From assembly GCA_003558415.1 (NCBI GenBank), contig PWLT01000038.1, forward strand, positions 1 through 5,736: DNA of 5,736 bases, in the 5' to 3' direction. Numbering within the stretch: position 1 is the first letter of the stretch; each line of letters opens with the position of its first letter. Shown here one piece after another: positions 1 through 5,736 of the stretch. The notes under the pieces are model-generated. The model saw only the letters and a program-made list of their open reading frames with translations. It was not told the DNA's origin and searched no databases. The DNA is from Hyphomicrobiales bacterium. GTDB lineage: Bacteria; Pseudomonadota; Alphaproteobacteria; Rhodobacterales; Rhodobacteraceae. Both the position numbers and the translations under genes were made by a program.

Positions 1-3000
1 CACCATCACCTTGAGCGAACCGTCGGGAAACAGCGTGTCGAGCACCTGCGTGCCGTGCAGCTTGGGGGCGAGCACGCGCTCGACCGCCCCGGTGGTCTTG
101 GTCATGAGCGGCGCGTCATCAACGGCGCCGGCGGCATGAACCAGCCCGTGCAGGGGGCCGAAGCGCTCGGTGACCTGCTCGCGAGCGCGGCGCATCAGTT
201 CGAGATTGCACACATCGGCGCCCAGGGTAAGCACCTCGCCGCCCAGCGATTCCAGATGCTGCACGGCGCGGATGCGCCGCGCGACAGGGTCGGTCGGGGC
301 GCTCAGGCGCAGCGTGTCCTCCCATTGAGCGCGATCGGGCAGCGGCTGGCGCGCAAGCAGGGCCACGCGGGCGCCGCGTTCGCGGATGAGCTTCTCCGCG
401 ATGCTCAGCCCGATGCCGCCGAAACCGCCCGTGATGAGCCAGGCCGCGCCCTCGGGGCCCAGCCCGGCATTGTCCTGCGGCTCCGCAAGGGGTGCGGGGC
501 GGTAGAGCCGTTCAAACCGGCGCCCGCCGCGCAGGGCAGCCACGGTGTCAGCGGGCTCGGCCAGCATCTCCTCCAGCACGGCGGTGACCAGCGCCTCGGG
601 CGGGCTGCTCTCGCGCTGGCGCGCGGCGAGCAGGCCGCGCCTGGGGGGCGGGGGCATCTCCAGATCGAGCACCGCGCAACTTGTGCCCGGCAGCTCACGC
701 GGGACCACGCGCGCGGGCCCCATCACGGCGGCCTTTTCGGGATAGGGCTGGGGCTCCTCGCGGGTCTGCGCCGCGCCGGTGGTGAAGACGCATAGATGCA
801 GCGGCATCGGCAGGCTTTCATCCCCGATCGCCTGGACCAGAAACAGCAGGCTGTAGAATCCCTGTTCGAGATTGCGGTGGAAGAAGCTGGCGCCGGGGCG
901 GAATGTCTCCTCGCGCGTGACGAGCCAGAAATGCGCGATGCGCTCGGGCACGTTGCCGCGCGCGACCAGATCGCGGATGAGCGCATCATAGCCCTCGCGG
1001 CCGCGCTCGGGCGCCAGCGTGTAGTCGCCCGATGCATCGCGCGCGAAGGCATCACCCGCGCGCACCGCGCTCACCCGGTGCCCGGCGGTGCGCAGCCGTG
1101 CAACCGCCTCATCGCCCAGCCCGGTATCGTCCACAAAGACCAGCCAGCTCGCGGCGGGCGCCTCCTCCAGCGCGCCGATCACGTCGAAGGCGCAATCCGC
1201 CGCGCGCGGGCGCCAGCCGGGGCGGTAGCCCCACTGAGTGATATCTGCGCGCTTCTCCGGCAGCGGGACGGGCCGCTCGGCGGGGATCTCGCGCGGTTCG
1301 ATGAAATAGGTCGCGCGCTGGAAGGCATATGTCGGCAGGGGCACCCGGTTGCGCCGCGCCTCGCCCCATATCTGCGCCCAGTCGATCGCGGCGCCCGTGG
1401 CCCAGAGCCGGCCCAACACGCCCAGGAAATAGGCGTCGTCGGCGATGTCCTCCTCGGGGTGGCGCAGGGCGCTGATCACCTGGTTGCGGGGTACCGCGCC
1501 ATGCGCCTGCGCGAGCGAGGAGAGCGCCTTTCCGGGGCCGACCTCAAGATAGACGCGCTCGGGCGTCTCGGCCAGCGTGGTGATGCAATCGGCGAAATGG
1601 ACGGTATGGCGCAGATGCTGGACCCAGTAATCCGGGTCGGTGGCCTGAGCCGCGGTGATGAATGCGCCGCTGCGGTTCGACAGGAACGGGATCCGCGGCG
1701 GGTTCAGTGTAATGGAGCGCAGATAATCCTCGAAACGTTCGAGGATAGGCTCGAGCATGCGCGAATGCGCCGCGATGTCGATGGGGATGCGCTGGCACTC
1801 AACGTCGTTCGCGCGCAGCCGCGCCTCCAGCACCTCCAGCGCCGCGTTGGGTCCCGACACGGCCGTGAGCCCCGGCGCATTGACGCTGGCAATGTCGAGA
1901 TCGTCGCCGATCAGCCCCTTCACCTCGTCCAGCGGCAGGGGGATGCTGAGCATGCCCCCCGGCGGCACCTCGTCAAAGAGCTGCCCGCGCAGATGCACCA
2001 GACCGATGCAATCGGCAAAGCCCATCACCCCGGCGAGGCAGGCGGCGGTGTTCTCGCCCATCGAATGGCCGACCAGCGCCGCCGGGCGCACGCCCCAGGA
2101 CATGAAGAGCTGCGCCAGCGCGTATTCGGTGATCATGATGAGCGGTAGCTGCACCGAAGGCTTGCGCAGCCGCGCCTCGGCCGCCTCTTCCTGGCCCGGC
2201 TCGGGCAGCCATATTGCGCGGATGTCATAGTCGAGCCTGGGCTGGAGTATCTCCAGCCCGCGATCCATCCATTCCTGAAACACCGGCTCGGTCTCATAGA
2301 GATCGCGCGCCATGCCGGCATATTGCGCTCCGCCGCCGGGGAACATGAACACGATCTGCGGCGCCTCGCCCACGACCGAATGGGTGTGCACGCGGTAGGG
2401 ATCATTCGCCTCCAGAAGCTGTGCGGCTTCCTCATGCGTCTCGGCGACCACCACGCGGCGTTTCTCGAAGGCGCGCCGCCCTTCGTGCAGCGTCCAGGCG
2501 ATATCGGCAAGCGGCTGTTCGGGATGGGCGCGCAGATGCGCGGCGAGCGCCTGCGCGTTCGCGTCGAGCGCCTTGGTGGAGCGGGCGGAGACGGTCAGCA
2601 GCTGAAACGGCCAGTCGGCCTCCTCGGAGGGCGCGCGGGCCGGGGCCTCCTCCAGAACCGCGTGGGCGTTCGTGCCCCCCACACCGAGCGAGTTGACGCC
2701 GGCGCGGCGCAGGCCGTCCGCGGCCCAGTCGGTAAGCCGGTCATTGACGCGAAACGGGCTCGCCTCGAAAACGATTGCGGGGTTGGGCGCCTCGAAGCCC
2801 AGCGAGGGCGGCATCTGCCGGTGGTGCAGCGCCAGCGCGGCCTTGATCAGGCTGGCCACCCCGGCGGCGGTGTCAAGATGGCCGATATTGGTCTTGACCG
2901 AGCCGATGCGGCAATACCCCTGGCGTTCGGTGGTCCGGCGGAAGGCTTCCGTCAGCGCCGCCACCTCGATCGGGTCGCCCAGATAGGTGCCCGTGCCGTG

Positions 3001-3963
3001 GCATTCGACATAGGCGATGCTCTCGGCGGACACGCCGGCCATGGCATGCGCCTCGGCGATGGCGTCGGCCTGCCCCTCGACCGAGGGCGCGAGATAGCCC
3101 GCCTTGGCCGCGCCGTCATTGTTGACGGCGGTGCCCTTGATGATGGCCCAGATATGATCGCCATCAGCGATGGCATCCTCAAGCCGGCGCAGCACGACCG
3201 CGCCGGCGCCCGAGCCGAAGACCGTGCCCTGCGCACGGTGATCGAAGGCGTGGCAATGCCCGTCGGGCGAGAGGATCTCCCCCTCCTTGTAGACATAGCC
3301 GCGCCCCTGCGGCAGCTCCACCGTCGCGCCGCCAGCGATCGCCATGTCGCACTCGCCATTCAGCAGCGCCTGCGCGGCGTAATGAGTTGCCACCAGCGAG
3401 GTCGAACAGGCAGTCTGCAGGCTGATCGACGGCCCCTTGAGATCGAGGATGTGGCTCACCCGTGTGGAGAGGAAATCCTTGTCATTGCCGGTGTGGCGCA
3501 GCAGGAACATCCCCACATCGTCCACGAGATCGCGGTTCGAGCAGACGTTGAAATAGAAGTAACTCCCCATCCCGCAGCCGGCGAAGACGCCGACCGGGCC
3601 GGGGAAGCGCTCGGGCGGATGCCCGGCATTCTCCAGCGCCTCCCAGGCGACCTCCAGGAACTGGCGGTGCTGGGGGTCCATGATCGCCGCTTCCTTGGCG
3701 GAGAGGCCGAAGAATTCGGGGTCGAACTCGGCAAAGCCATCGAGGGGCGCGGCGGCGGGGACGTAATTCGAATCGCGCAGCCGCTCGGGCGATTCTCCCG
3801 CGGCGCGCAGCTCCTCCTCGCTCAGCCGACGGATCGACTCGATGCCCTCGCGCAGATTGGTCCAGTAATCGCCGATGCTGCCCGCGCCGGGCAGATGGGC
3901 AGCCATCCCGACAATGGCGATGTCATTGTCGCCGTGAGCGGTCGTTAGCGAGTCGTCAGCCAT
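1..3963 (-). CDS. Type I modular polyketide synthase, KS-AT-KR, 3' end beyond window
   Basis: This frame is open for 1321 codons from the ATG at 3963 and leaves the window without a stop. It encodes a cytosolic multidomain enzyme that extends an acyl chain by one extender unit and reduces the beta-keto group. KS (about residues 13-440) has the active-site Cys186 in TACSTS, His322 in HGTGT, His362 in NIGHLD, and the closing motif GTNAH (to 435). AT (about 538-830) has FPGGGAQ at 541-547, nucleophile Ser634 in GHSMGE, His733 in AAHS, and EVGPGK near 808. The post-AT linker has LPTYAFQR at 876-883. The KR structural half begins near YRPGW (913-917); its catalytic half has the NADPH-binding TGGFGGIG at 1178-1185, VDD at 1281-1283 and a probable catalytic Lys1301. 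The KR Ser and Tyr should lie just past position 1. No DH or ER separates AT and KR, and the ACP is not visible. An in-frame stop at 4000-4002 limits upstream extension. Product and cluster are unknown. Confidence 0.97.
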   Translation of the reverse strand, partial: MADDSLTTAHGDNDIAIVGMAAHLPGAGSIGDYWTNLREGIESIRRLSEEELRAAGESPERLRDSNYVPAAAPLDGFAEFDPEFFGLSAKEAAIMDPQHRQFLEVAWEALENAGHPPERFPGPVGVFAGCGMGSYFYFNVCSNRDLVDDVGMFLLRHTGNDKDFLSTRVSHILDLKGPSISLQTACSTSLVATHYAAQALLNGECDMAIAGGATVELPQGRGYVYKEGEILSPDGHCHAFDHRAQGTVFGSGAGAVVLRRLEDAIADGDHIWAIIKGTAVNNDGAAKAGYLAPSVEGQADAIAEAHAMAGVSAESIAYVECHGTGTYLGDPIEVAALTEAFRRTTERQGYCRIGSVKTNIGHLDTAAGVASLIKAALALHHRQMPPSLGFEAPNPAIVFEASPFRVNDRLTDWAADGLRRAGVNSLGVGGTNAHAVLEEAPARAPSEEADWPFQLLTVSARSTKALDANAQALAAHLRAHPEQPLADIAWTLHEGRRAFEKRRVVVAETHEEAAQLLEANDPYRVHTHSVVGEAPQIVFMFPGGGAQYAGMARDLYETEPVFQEWMDRGLEILQPRLDYDIRAIWLPEPGQEEAAEARLRKPSVQLPLIMITEYALAQLFMSWGVRPAALVGHSMGENTAACLAGVMGFADCIGLVHLRGQLFDEVPPGGMLSIPLPLDEVKGLIGDDLDIASVNAPGLTAVSGPNAALEVLEARLRANDVECQRIPIDIAAHSRMLEPILERFEDYLRSITLNPPRIPFLSNRSGAFITAAQATDPDYWVQHLRHTVHFADCITTLAETPERVYLEVGPGKALSSLAQAHGAVPRNQVISALRHPEEDIADDAYFLGVLGRLWATGAAIDWAQIWGEARRNRVPLPTYAFQRATYFIEPREIPAERPVPLPEKRADITQWGYRPGWRPRAADCAFDVIGALEEAPAASWLVFVDDTGLGDEAVARLRTAGHRVSAVRAGDAFARDASGDYTLAPERGREGYDALIRDLVARGNVPERIAHFWLVTREETFRPGASFFHRNLEQGFYSLLFLVQAIGDESLPMPLHLCVFTTGAAQTREEPQPYPEKAAVMGPARVVPRELPGTSCAVLDLEMPPPPRRGLLAARQRESSPPEALVTAVLEEMLAEPADTVAALRGGRRFERLYRPAPLAEPQDNAGLGPEGAAWLITGGFGGIGLSIAEKLIRERGARVALLARQPLPDRAQWEDTLRLSAPTDPVARRIRAVQHLESLGGEVLTLGADVCNLELMRRAREQVTERFGPLHGLVHAAGAVDDAPLMTKTTGAVERVLAPKLHGTQVLDTLFPDGSLKVMV

Positions 3964-4018
3964 CACCGAGCCCGCGCAAAGGAGTGGCAAAATGAATTGT
4001 CATACATGGCTCGACCAT
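3956..4018 (-). CDS. Possible 20-codon leader ORF overlapping the PKS start
   Basis: A short frame starts at ATG 4018 with a GAGG-containing Shine-Dalgarno sequence (GAGAGG, 4025-4030) six bases upstream. It ends at a TGA (3956-3958) eight bases inside the polyketide synthase gene, in another frame. The peptide begins MVEPCMTIHF. The synthase ATG has no recognisable Shine-Dalgarno of its own, so translation of this leader could deliver ribosomes to it by coupling. A second nested frame from ATG 4007 (14 codons) ends in TGATG exactly on the synthase start, but its own ribosome site is poor. Low G+C at third positions argues against an ordinary protein gene. This is a candidate only; ORFs this short occur by chance. 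Confidence 0.25.
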   Translation of the reverse strand: MVEPCMTIHFATPLRGLGDG

Positions 4019-4261
4019 AACTCGCCTCTCGGGCCGCAGGTAGTGGGCGCGCTGTCACACGCAGATTTGTGACCGTGCCGGTCGTGGCGTCGCCGATGTG
4101 GTATTCTACCGCTTTCCCGCCGCGCCGCGACCGTGGCCCGGATGCTCAGCGGGTACCGAAGGATCGGGGCGGAATCATGACGCAATTGCACAGGGAATGC
4201 GCAGTCTGCTTCATCGGCCATGCGATGGCGCCGAAGGGCCGCCCCCCGTTTGAGGGACGGC
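3964..4261. other. 298-base intergenic region between trpF and the PKS gene
   Basis: No gene of normal size can be supported here. The trpF end carries a GC-rich hairpin (4238-4261). The synthase end carries an AT-richer patch (about 3978-4020), which is where a promoter or operator for the synthase would be expected. I could not find a convincing -35/-10 pair; TAGAAT on the minus strand (within GGTAGAATACC, 4099-4109) is the best -10-like hexamer but has no matching -35. Short inverted repeats, GGTA-GAA-TACC and ATGG-CTCGA-CCAT (4006-4018), are small enough to be chance. A 94-codon minus-strand frame (4000-4284) and a 72-codon plus-strand frame (4069-4287) cross the region, but both are arginine/proline-rich, run into trpF and look non-coding. 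Confidence 0.6.
4238..4261 (-). terminator. GC-rich hairpin directly after trpF, possible terminator
   Basis: Read on the minus strand, the base after the trpF stop begins an 8-bp stem, GCCGTCCC pairing with GGGGCGGC (one T-G wobble), around an 8-base loop. A strong stem at this exact place suits a transcript end between trpF and the synthase gene. No T-run follows it, so a classical intrinsic terminator is not shown; it could instead be a 3'-end stabilising hairpin before Rho-dependent termination. Confidence 0.35.
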
Positions 4262-4915
4262 TCACGCGCCTTGCGCCGCCGCAATGAAGCGGAGGATCAG
4301 TTCGGAATCCTTGTTTCCCGGGGAGTGCTCGACCCCCGAGGAGACATCCACCTGCCGCGCACCGGTCACCCGTATCGCCCGGGCCACGTTATCGGGGGTC
4401 AGCCCCCCGGCCAGCATCCAAGGCACCGCCCAGCGCCGCCCTTCGATCAGCCGCCAGTCGAAGGCGAGCGCGTTGCCACCGGGCAGGGGGGCGCCGGGCG
4501 GCGGTCTGGCATCCACCAGCACCTGATCGGCAACGCGGGCATAGGTTTCGAGTGCATCGAGATCACCCGACTCGGCCACGCCCACGGCCTTCATGACCGG
4601 CAGGCCGTAGCGCGCGCGGATCTCCGTCACGCGTTCGGGGCTTTCGCGCCCATGCAGCTGAAGCATGTCGATGGGCACCGATTCCAGGATCCGGTCGAGC
4701 TCGGCATCGGGGGCGTCGACCGTCAGCGCGACCTTGGCAAGTCCTTCGGGCGCGGCCATCGCGGCTTCGCGTGCGGTTGGAACATCCAGCCCGCGCGGCG
4801 AGCGCGCGAAGAAGACGAATCCGACATAGGCCGCGCCGGCCGTGGCCGCAGCCTCGACATCCGCGGCGCTGCGCAGTCCGCAGATCTTGACGCGAACCTC
4901 GTTGCCGGCGCGCAT
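4262..4915 (-). CDS. trpF: Phosphoribosylanthranilate isomerase (TrpF)
   Basis: It catalyses the third committed step of tryptophan synthesis, the Amadori rearrangement of N-(5-phosphoribosyl)anthranilate to the carboxyphenylamino-deoxyribulose phosphate, in the cytosol. The 217-residue product has the usual single-domain TIM-barrel length. The family signature VKICGL places the general-base cysteine at Cys12; LQLHG is at 86-90; the general-acid aspartate is Asp135 in LVDA; the phosphate-binding segments are [10 protein letters not shown] (168-177) and DVSSGVE (190-196). No key residue is missing. The frame is open upstream to an ATG at 4951, but the ATG at 4915 is preferred because GTGGAG lies seven bases before it and the protein then starts close to strand beta-1, as in the family. 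It follows the LapA-family gene after 132 bases. The usual alphaproteobacterial partner trpB is not next to it; the polyketide synthase is. Confidence 0.96.
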   Translation of the reverse strand: MRAGNEVRVKICGLRSAADVEAAATAGAAYVGFVFFARSPRGLDVPTAREAAMAAPEGLAKVALTVDAPDAELDRILESVPIDMLQLHGRESPERVTEIRARYGLPVMKAVGVAESGDLDALETYARVADQVLVDARPPPGAPLPGGNALAFDWRLIEGRRWAVPWMLAGGLTPDNVARAIRVTGARQVDVSSGVEHSPGNKDSELILRFIAAAQGA

Positions 4916-4922
4916 TTCAGTG

Positions 4923-4928
4923 CTCCAC
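4923..4928 (-). promoter_or_regulatory. Ribosome binding site that fixes the trpF start
   Basis: GTGGAG on the minus strand stands seven bases before the ATG at 4915. The alternative ATG at 4951 would add twelve residues with no match to the family. Confidence 0.7.
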
Positions 4929-4981
4929 CCGTTCCCTGCACGGCCACACAAGCGAATCTCGGAGCGGCTCGGGCTGTGGCT

Positions 4982-4998
4982 GTGGCACCGGGTGCCAC
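4982..4998. repeat. Perfect 17-base dyad in the gap before trpF
   Basis: GTGGCACC and GGTGCCAC flank a single central base, giving a perfect inverted repeat in the 132-base gap between the LapA-family gene and trpF. It lies 67 bases before the trpF start. As RNA it could fold as a six-bp stem with a five-base loop. No T-run follows on the minus strand, so it does not look like a classical terminator. A protein-binding operator, an RNA processing or stability hairpin, or chance in GC-rich DNA are all possible. A short tandem TGTGGC duplication (4975-4986) abuts and overlaps its left arm. Confidence 0.5.
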
Positions 4999-5047
4999 GC
5001 CATCCGCGGTCCCCTTGCGTCGCGCGGCGTCTTGTGGGGCGTGGAAA

Positions 5048-5407
5048 TCAGCGCGTCCTCTCGGCTTCGTCGAGGAGTGCGAGCACATCGTCGGCCTCGC
5101 CCGCGCGCGTCTTGCCGGACTCACCCAGCTTCGCCTCAAGCTGCTCGGCCTGCCTCTGGGCGCGCGCCGCTGCGGCCCGGTAGCGGTGTTCGCGCAGCCA
5201 TTCCCAGACGAATCCGATCAGCAGCCCCGCCGCGACCCCGGCCAGGATAACCAGAAAGAGGGGCAGCGCCACTGTCGGGTTGTAGCCCAGGAACTCGCCC
5301 ATCTCATGGGGCAGCAGACGCAGGGTCACCATGCCCATATTGGCCAGCGAAAGCGTGAGCAGCAGCAGCCCAAGCAGGGCGAGAAAGGCGAATTTCACAT
5401 AGCGCAT
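5048..5407 (-). CDS. LapA-domain (DUF1049) small inner-membrane protein
   Basis: The product has 119 residues. A hydrophobic helix at about 4-22 and a second at about 46-68 form a hairpin in the inner membrane, and a charged, alanine-rich stretch (about 70-95) is likely a cytoplasmic coiled coil followed by an acidic tail. The segment between the helices with N23 and the second helix ending GLLIGFVWEW fit the LapA family, of which the E. coli member (YciS) works with LapB in controlling lipopolysaccharide assembly. No lapB is adjacent, so the same role is not proven here. The ATG lies six bases after the ihfB stop; AAGGAGAG within the last ihfB codons can serve as its ribosome site, so the two genes are very likely cotranscribed and perhaps translationally coupled. 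Length and order are ordinary for alphaproteobacteria. Confidence 0.88.
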   Translation of the reverse strand: MRYVKFAFLALLGLLLLTLSLANMGMVTLRLLPHEMGEFLGYNPTVALPLFLVILAGVAAGLLIGFVWEWLREHRYRAAAARAQRQAEQLEAKLGESGKTRAGEADDVLALLDEAERTR

Positions 5408-5413
5408 CGGCGC

Positions 5414-5701
5414 TCAGCTCTCCTTGCCGTTGAGGCGGTCGCGCAGCAGCTTGCCGGTCTTGAAGAACGGCACATGCTTTTCCTCGACATGCACCGCCTC
5501 GCCGGTGCGCGGATTGCGCCCCATGCGGGAATCGCGCTTCTTGACCGAAAAGGCCCCGAAGCCGCGCAGCTCCACCCTGTCGCCGCGGGCCATGGCCTCG
5601 ATGATTTCGTCGAATATCGTGTTGACGATGCGCTCGACGTCACGCTGATAGAGGTGAGTGTTCTCTTCGGCGATCTTCTGGATCAACTCCGACCGGATCA
5701 T
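5414..5701 (-). CDS. ihfB: Integration host factor subunit beta
   Basis: This 95-residue DNABII protein pairs with IHF-alpha to bind and sharply bend specific DNA sites, acting in nucleoid structure, recombination and promoter architecture. The N-terminal helical dimerisation part (1-40) starts [11 protein letters not shown]. The core [12 protein letters not shown] (42-53) leads to the beta-arm GRNPRTGE (61-68), in which Pro64 is the DNA-intercalating proline, at the same number as in E. coli IHF-beta. The C-terminal segment [15 protein letters not shown] (77-91) is typical of the beta subunit and separates it from HU. The start is supported by GGGGGGA six bases upstream. It is the first complete gene of the ihfB, LapA-family, trpF series. 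No truncation or missing residue is seen. Confidence 0.97.
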   Translation of the reverse strand: MIRSELIQKIAEENTHLYQRDVERIVNTIFDEIIEAMARGDRVELRGFGAFSVKKRDSRMGRNPRTGEAVHVEEKHVPFFKTGKLLRDRLNGKES

Positions 5702-5736
5702 GTCTTGTCCCCCCGTGGGATGGCGGCGTTGATCGC
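5698..5736 (-). CDS. Possible 3' end of an upstream gene overlapping ihfB by ATGA
   Basis: The frame entering from the right edge reads twelve codons ending in PRGDKT and stops at a TGA that shares the ATGA of the ihfB start. Ten of the twelve third positions are G or C, more than in the other two minus-strand frames, which suits coding in this GC-rich genome. A four-base overlap would mean tight operon coupling. Too little is visible to name the product; the stretch could equally be a non-coding ihfB leader. Confidence 0.3.
   Translation of the reverse strand, partial: AINAAIPRGDKT
5708..5714 (-). promoter_or_regulatory. Probable ribosome binding site of ihfB
   Basis: The purine run GGGGGGA on the minus strand stands six bases before the ihfB ATG. 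It is a less usual form of the Shine-Dalgarno sequence but well placed, and no other candidate is near. Confidence 0.5.

Noticed and set aside
796..3948. Long plus-strand open frames of 450 codons (796-2148) and 541 codons (2323-3948), with a 246-codon one at 55-795
   Set aside because: They lie antisense to the polyketide synthase frame, which carries every KS, AT and KR motif in order. Their translations are low-complexity, rich in Arg, Gly, Ala and Gln with no family resemblance; such mirror frames are expected when codon third positions are mostly G or C.
1..3963. Possible frameshift or internal stop in the polyketide synthase
   Set aside because: I read the minus-strand frame codon by codon from 3963 to 1; it is open throughout and the domain motifs occur at normal spacing (KS Cys to His 136 residues, His to His 40).
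4099..4109. GGTA-GAA-TACC inverted repeat with a TAGAAT -10-like hexamer, considered as a PKS promoter
   Set aside because: The arms are only four bases, and no -35-like hexamer lies about 17 bases upstream; the sequence in that place is GC-only in character.
4182..4189. GCAATTGC palindrome in the gap, considered as an operator core
   Set aside because: The symmetry does not extend into the flanks and an 8-base palindrome is common by chance.
4000..4284. Minus-strand 94-codon frame filling the trpF-PKS gap
   Set aside because: It starts inside trpF in another frame, contains the hairpin, is rich in Arg and His, has no convincing ribosome site and resembles nothing I know.
4069..4287. Plus-strand 72-codon frame, with an internal ATG at 4177
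   Set aside because: It runs antisense into the end of trpF and through the hairpin, has only a weak GGGGCGG before the internal ATG, and no recognisable domain.
4723..5139. Minus-strand 138-codon frame bridging the LapA-family gene and trpF
   Set aside because: It is a shadow in another frame of both genes, whose own frames carry the family motifs; the composition is typical of out-of-frame GC-rich DNA.
1..5736. CRISPR array, tRNA or rRNA gene, insertion sequence or integrase
   Set aside because: No spaced direct repeats, no RNA-gene signatures and no transposase or recombinase motifs were seen on either strand.

Overview
The window is GC-rich DNA from an alphaproteobacterium, most likely of the Rhodobacterales. 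I infer this from the codon usage and from the run ihfB, LapA-family gene, trpF in one orientation, a housekeeping order common in that group. Every gene I can support lies on the minus strand, so transcription runs from high to low coordinates.

Region by region: (1) 5698-5736 may hold the last codons of an unidentified upstream gene that overlaps the ihfB start. (2) 5414-5701 is ihfB, the beta subunit of integration host factor. (3) 5048-5407 is a small two-helix membrane protein with a LapA (DUF1049) domain, 6 bases after ihfB. (4) 4916-5047 is a 132-base gap with a perfect 17-base dyad. (5) 4262-4915 is trpF, phosphoribosylanthranilate isomerase of tryptophan synthesis, followed at once by a GC-rich hairpin. 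(6) 3964-4261 is a 298-base gap that contains an AT-richer patch and possible short leader ORFs. (7) 1-3963 is a single uninterrupted reading frame of 1321 codons that runs off the window. It encodes the front of a modular type I polyketide synthase with domains ketosynthase (KS), acyltransferase (AT) and ketoreductase (KR), with no dehydratase or enoylreductase between AT and KR.

The first block is core-genome housekeeping: a nucleoid protein, an envelope protein and an amino-acid biosynthesis enzyme. The polyketide synthase is accessory secondary metabolism. In many alphaproteobacteria trpF is followed by trpB and trpA; here it is followed by the synthase, so the 298-base gap is a plausible edge of an accessory biosynthetic cluster. 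The partner genes (carrier protein, release domain, any peptide synthetase) would lie beyond position 1.

I do not see an undescribed system here. The observations most worth following are the synteny break after trpF, the synthase start codon that lacks a Shine-Dalgarno site but is overlapped by leader ORFs, the unusual AT specificity motif, and the dyad upstream of trpF. The long plus-strand open frames opposite the synthase are GC-driven shadows.
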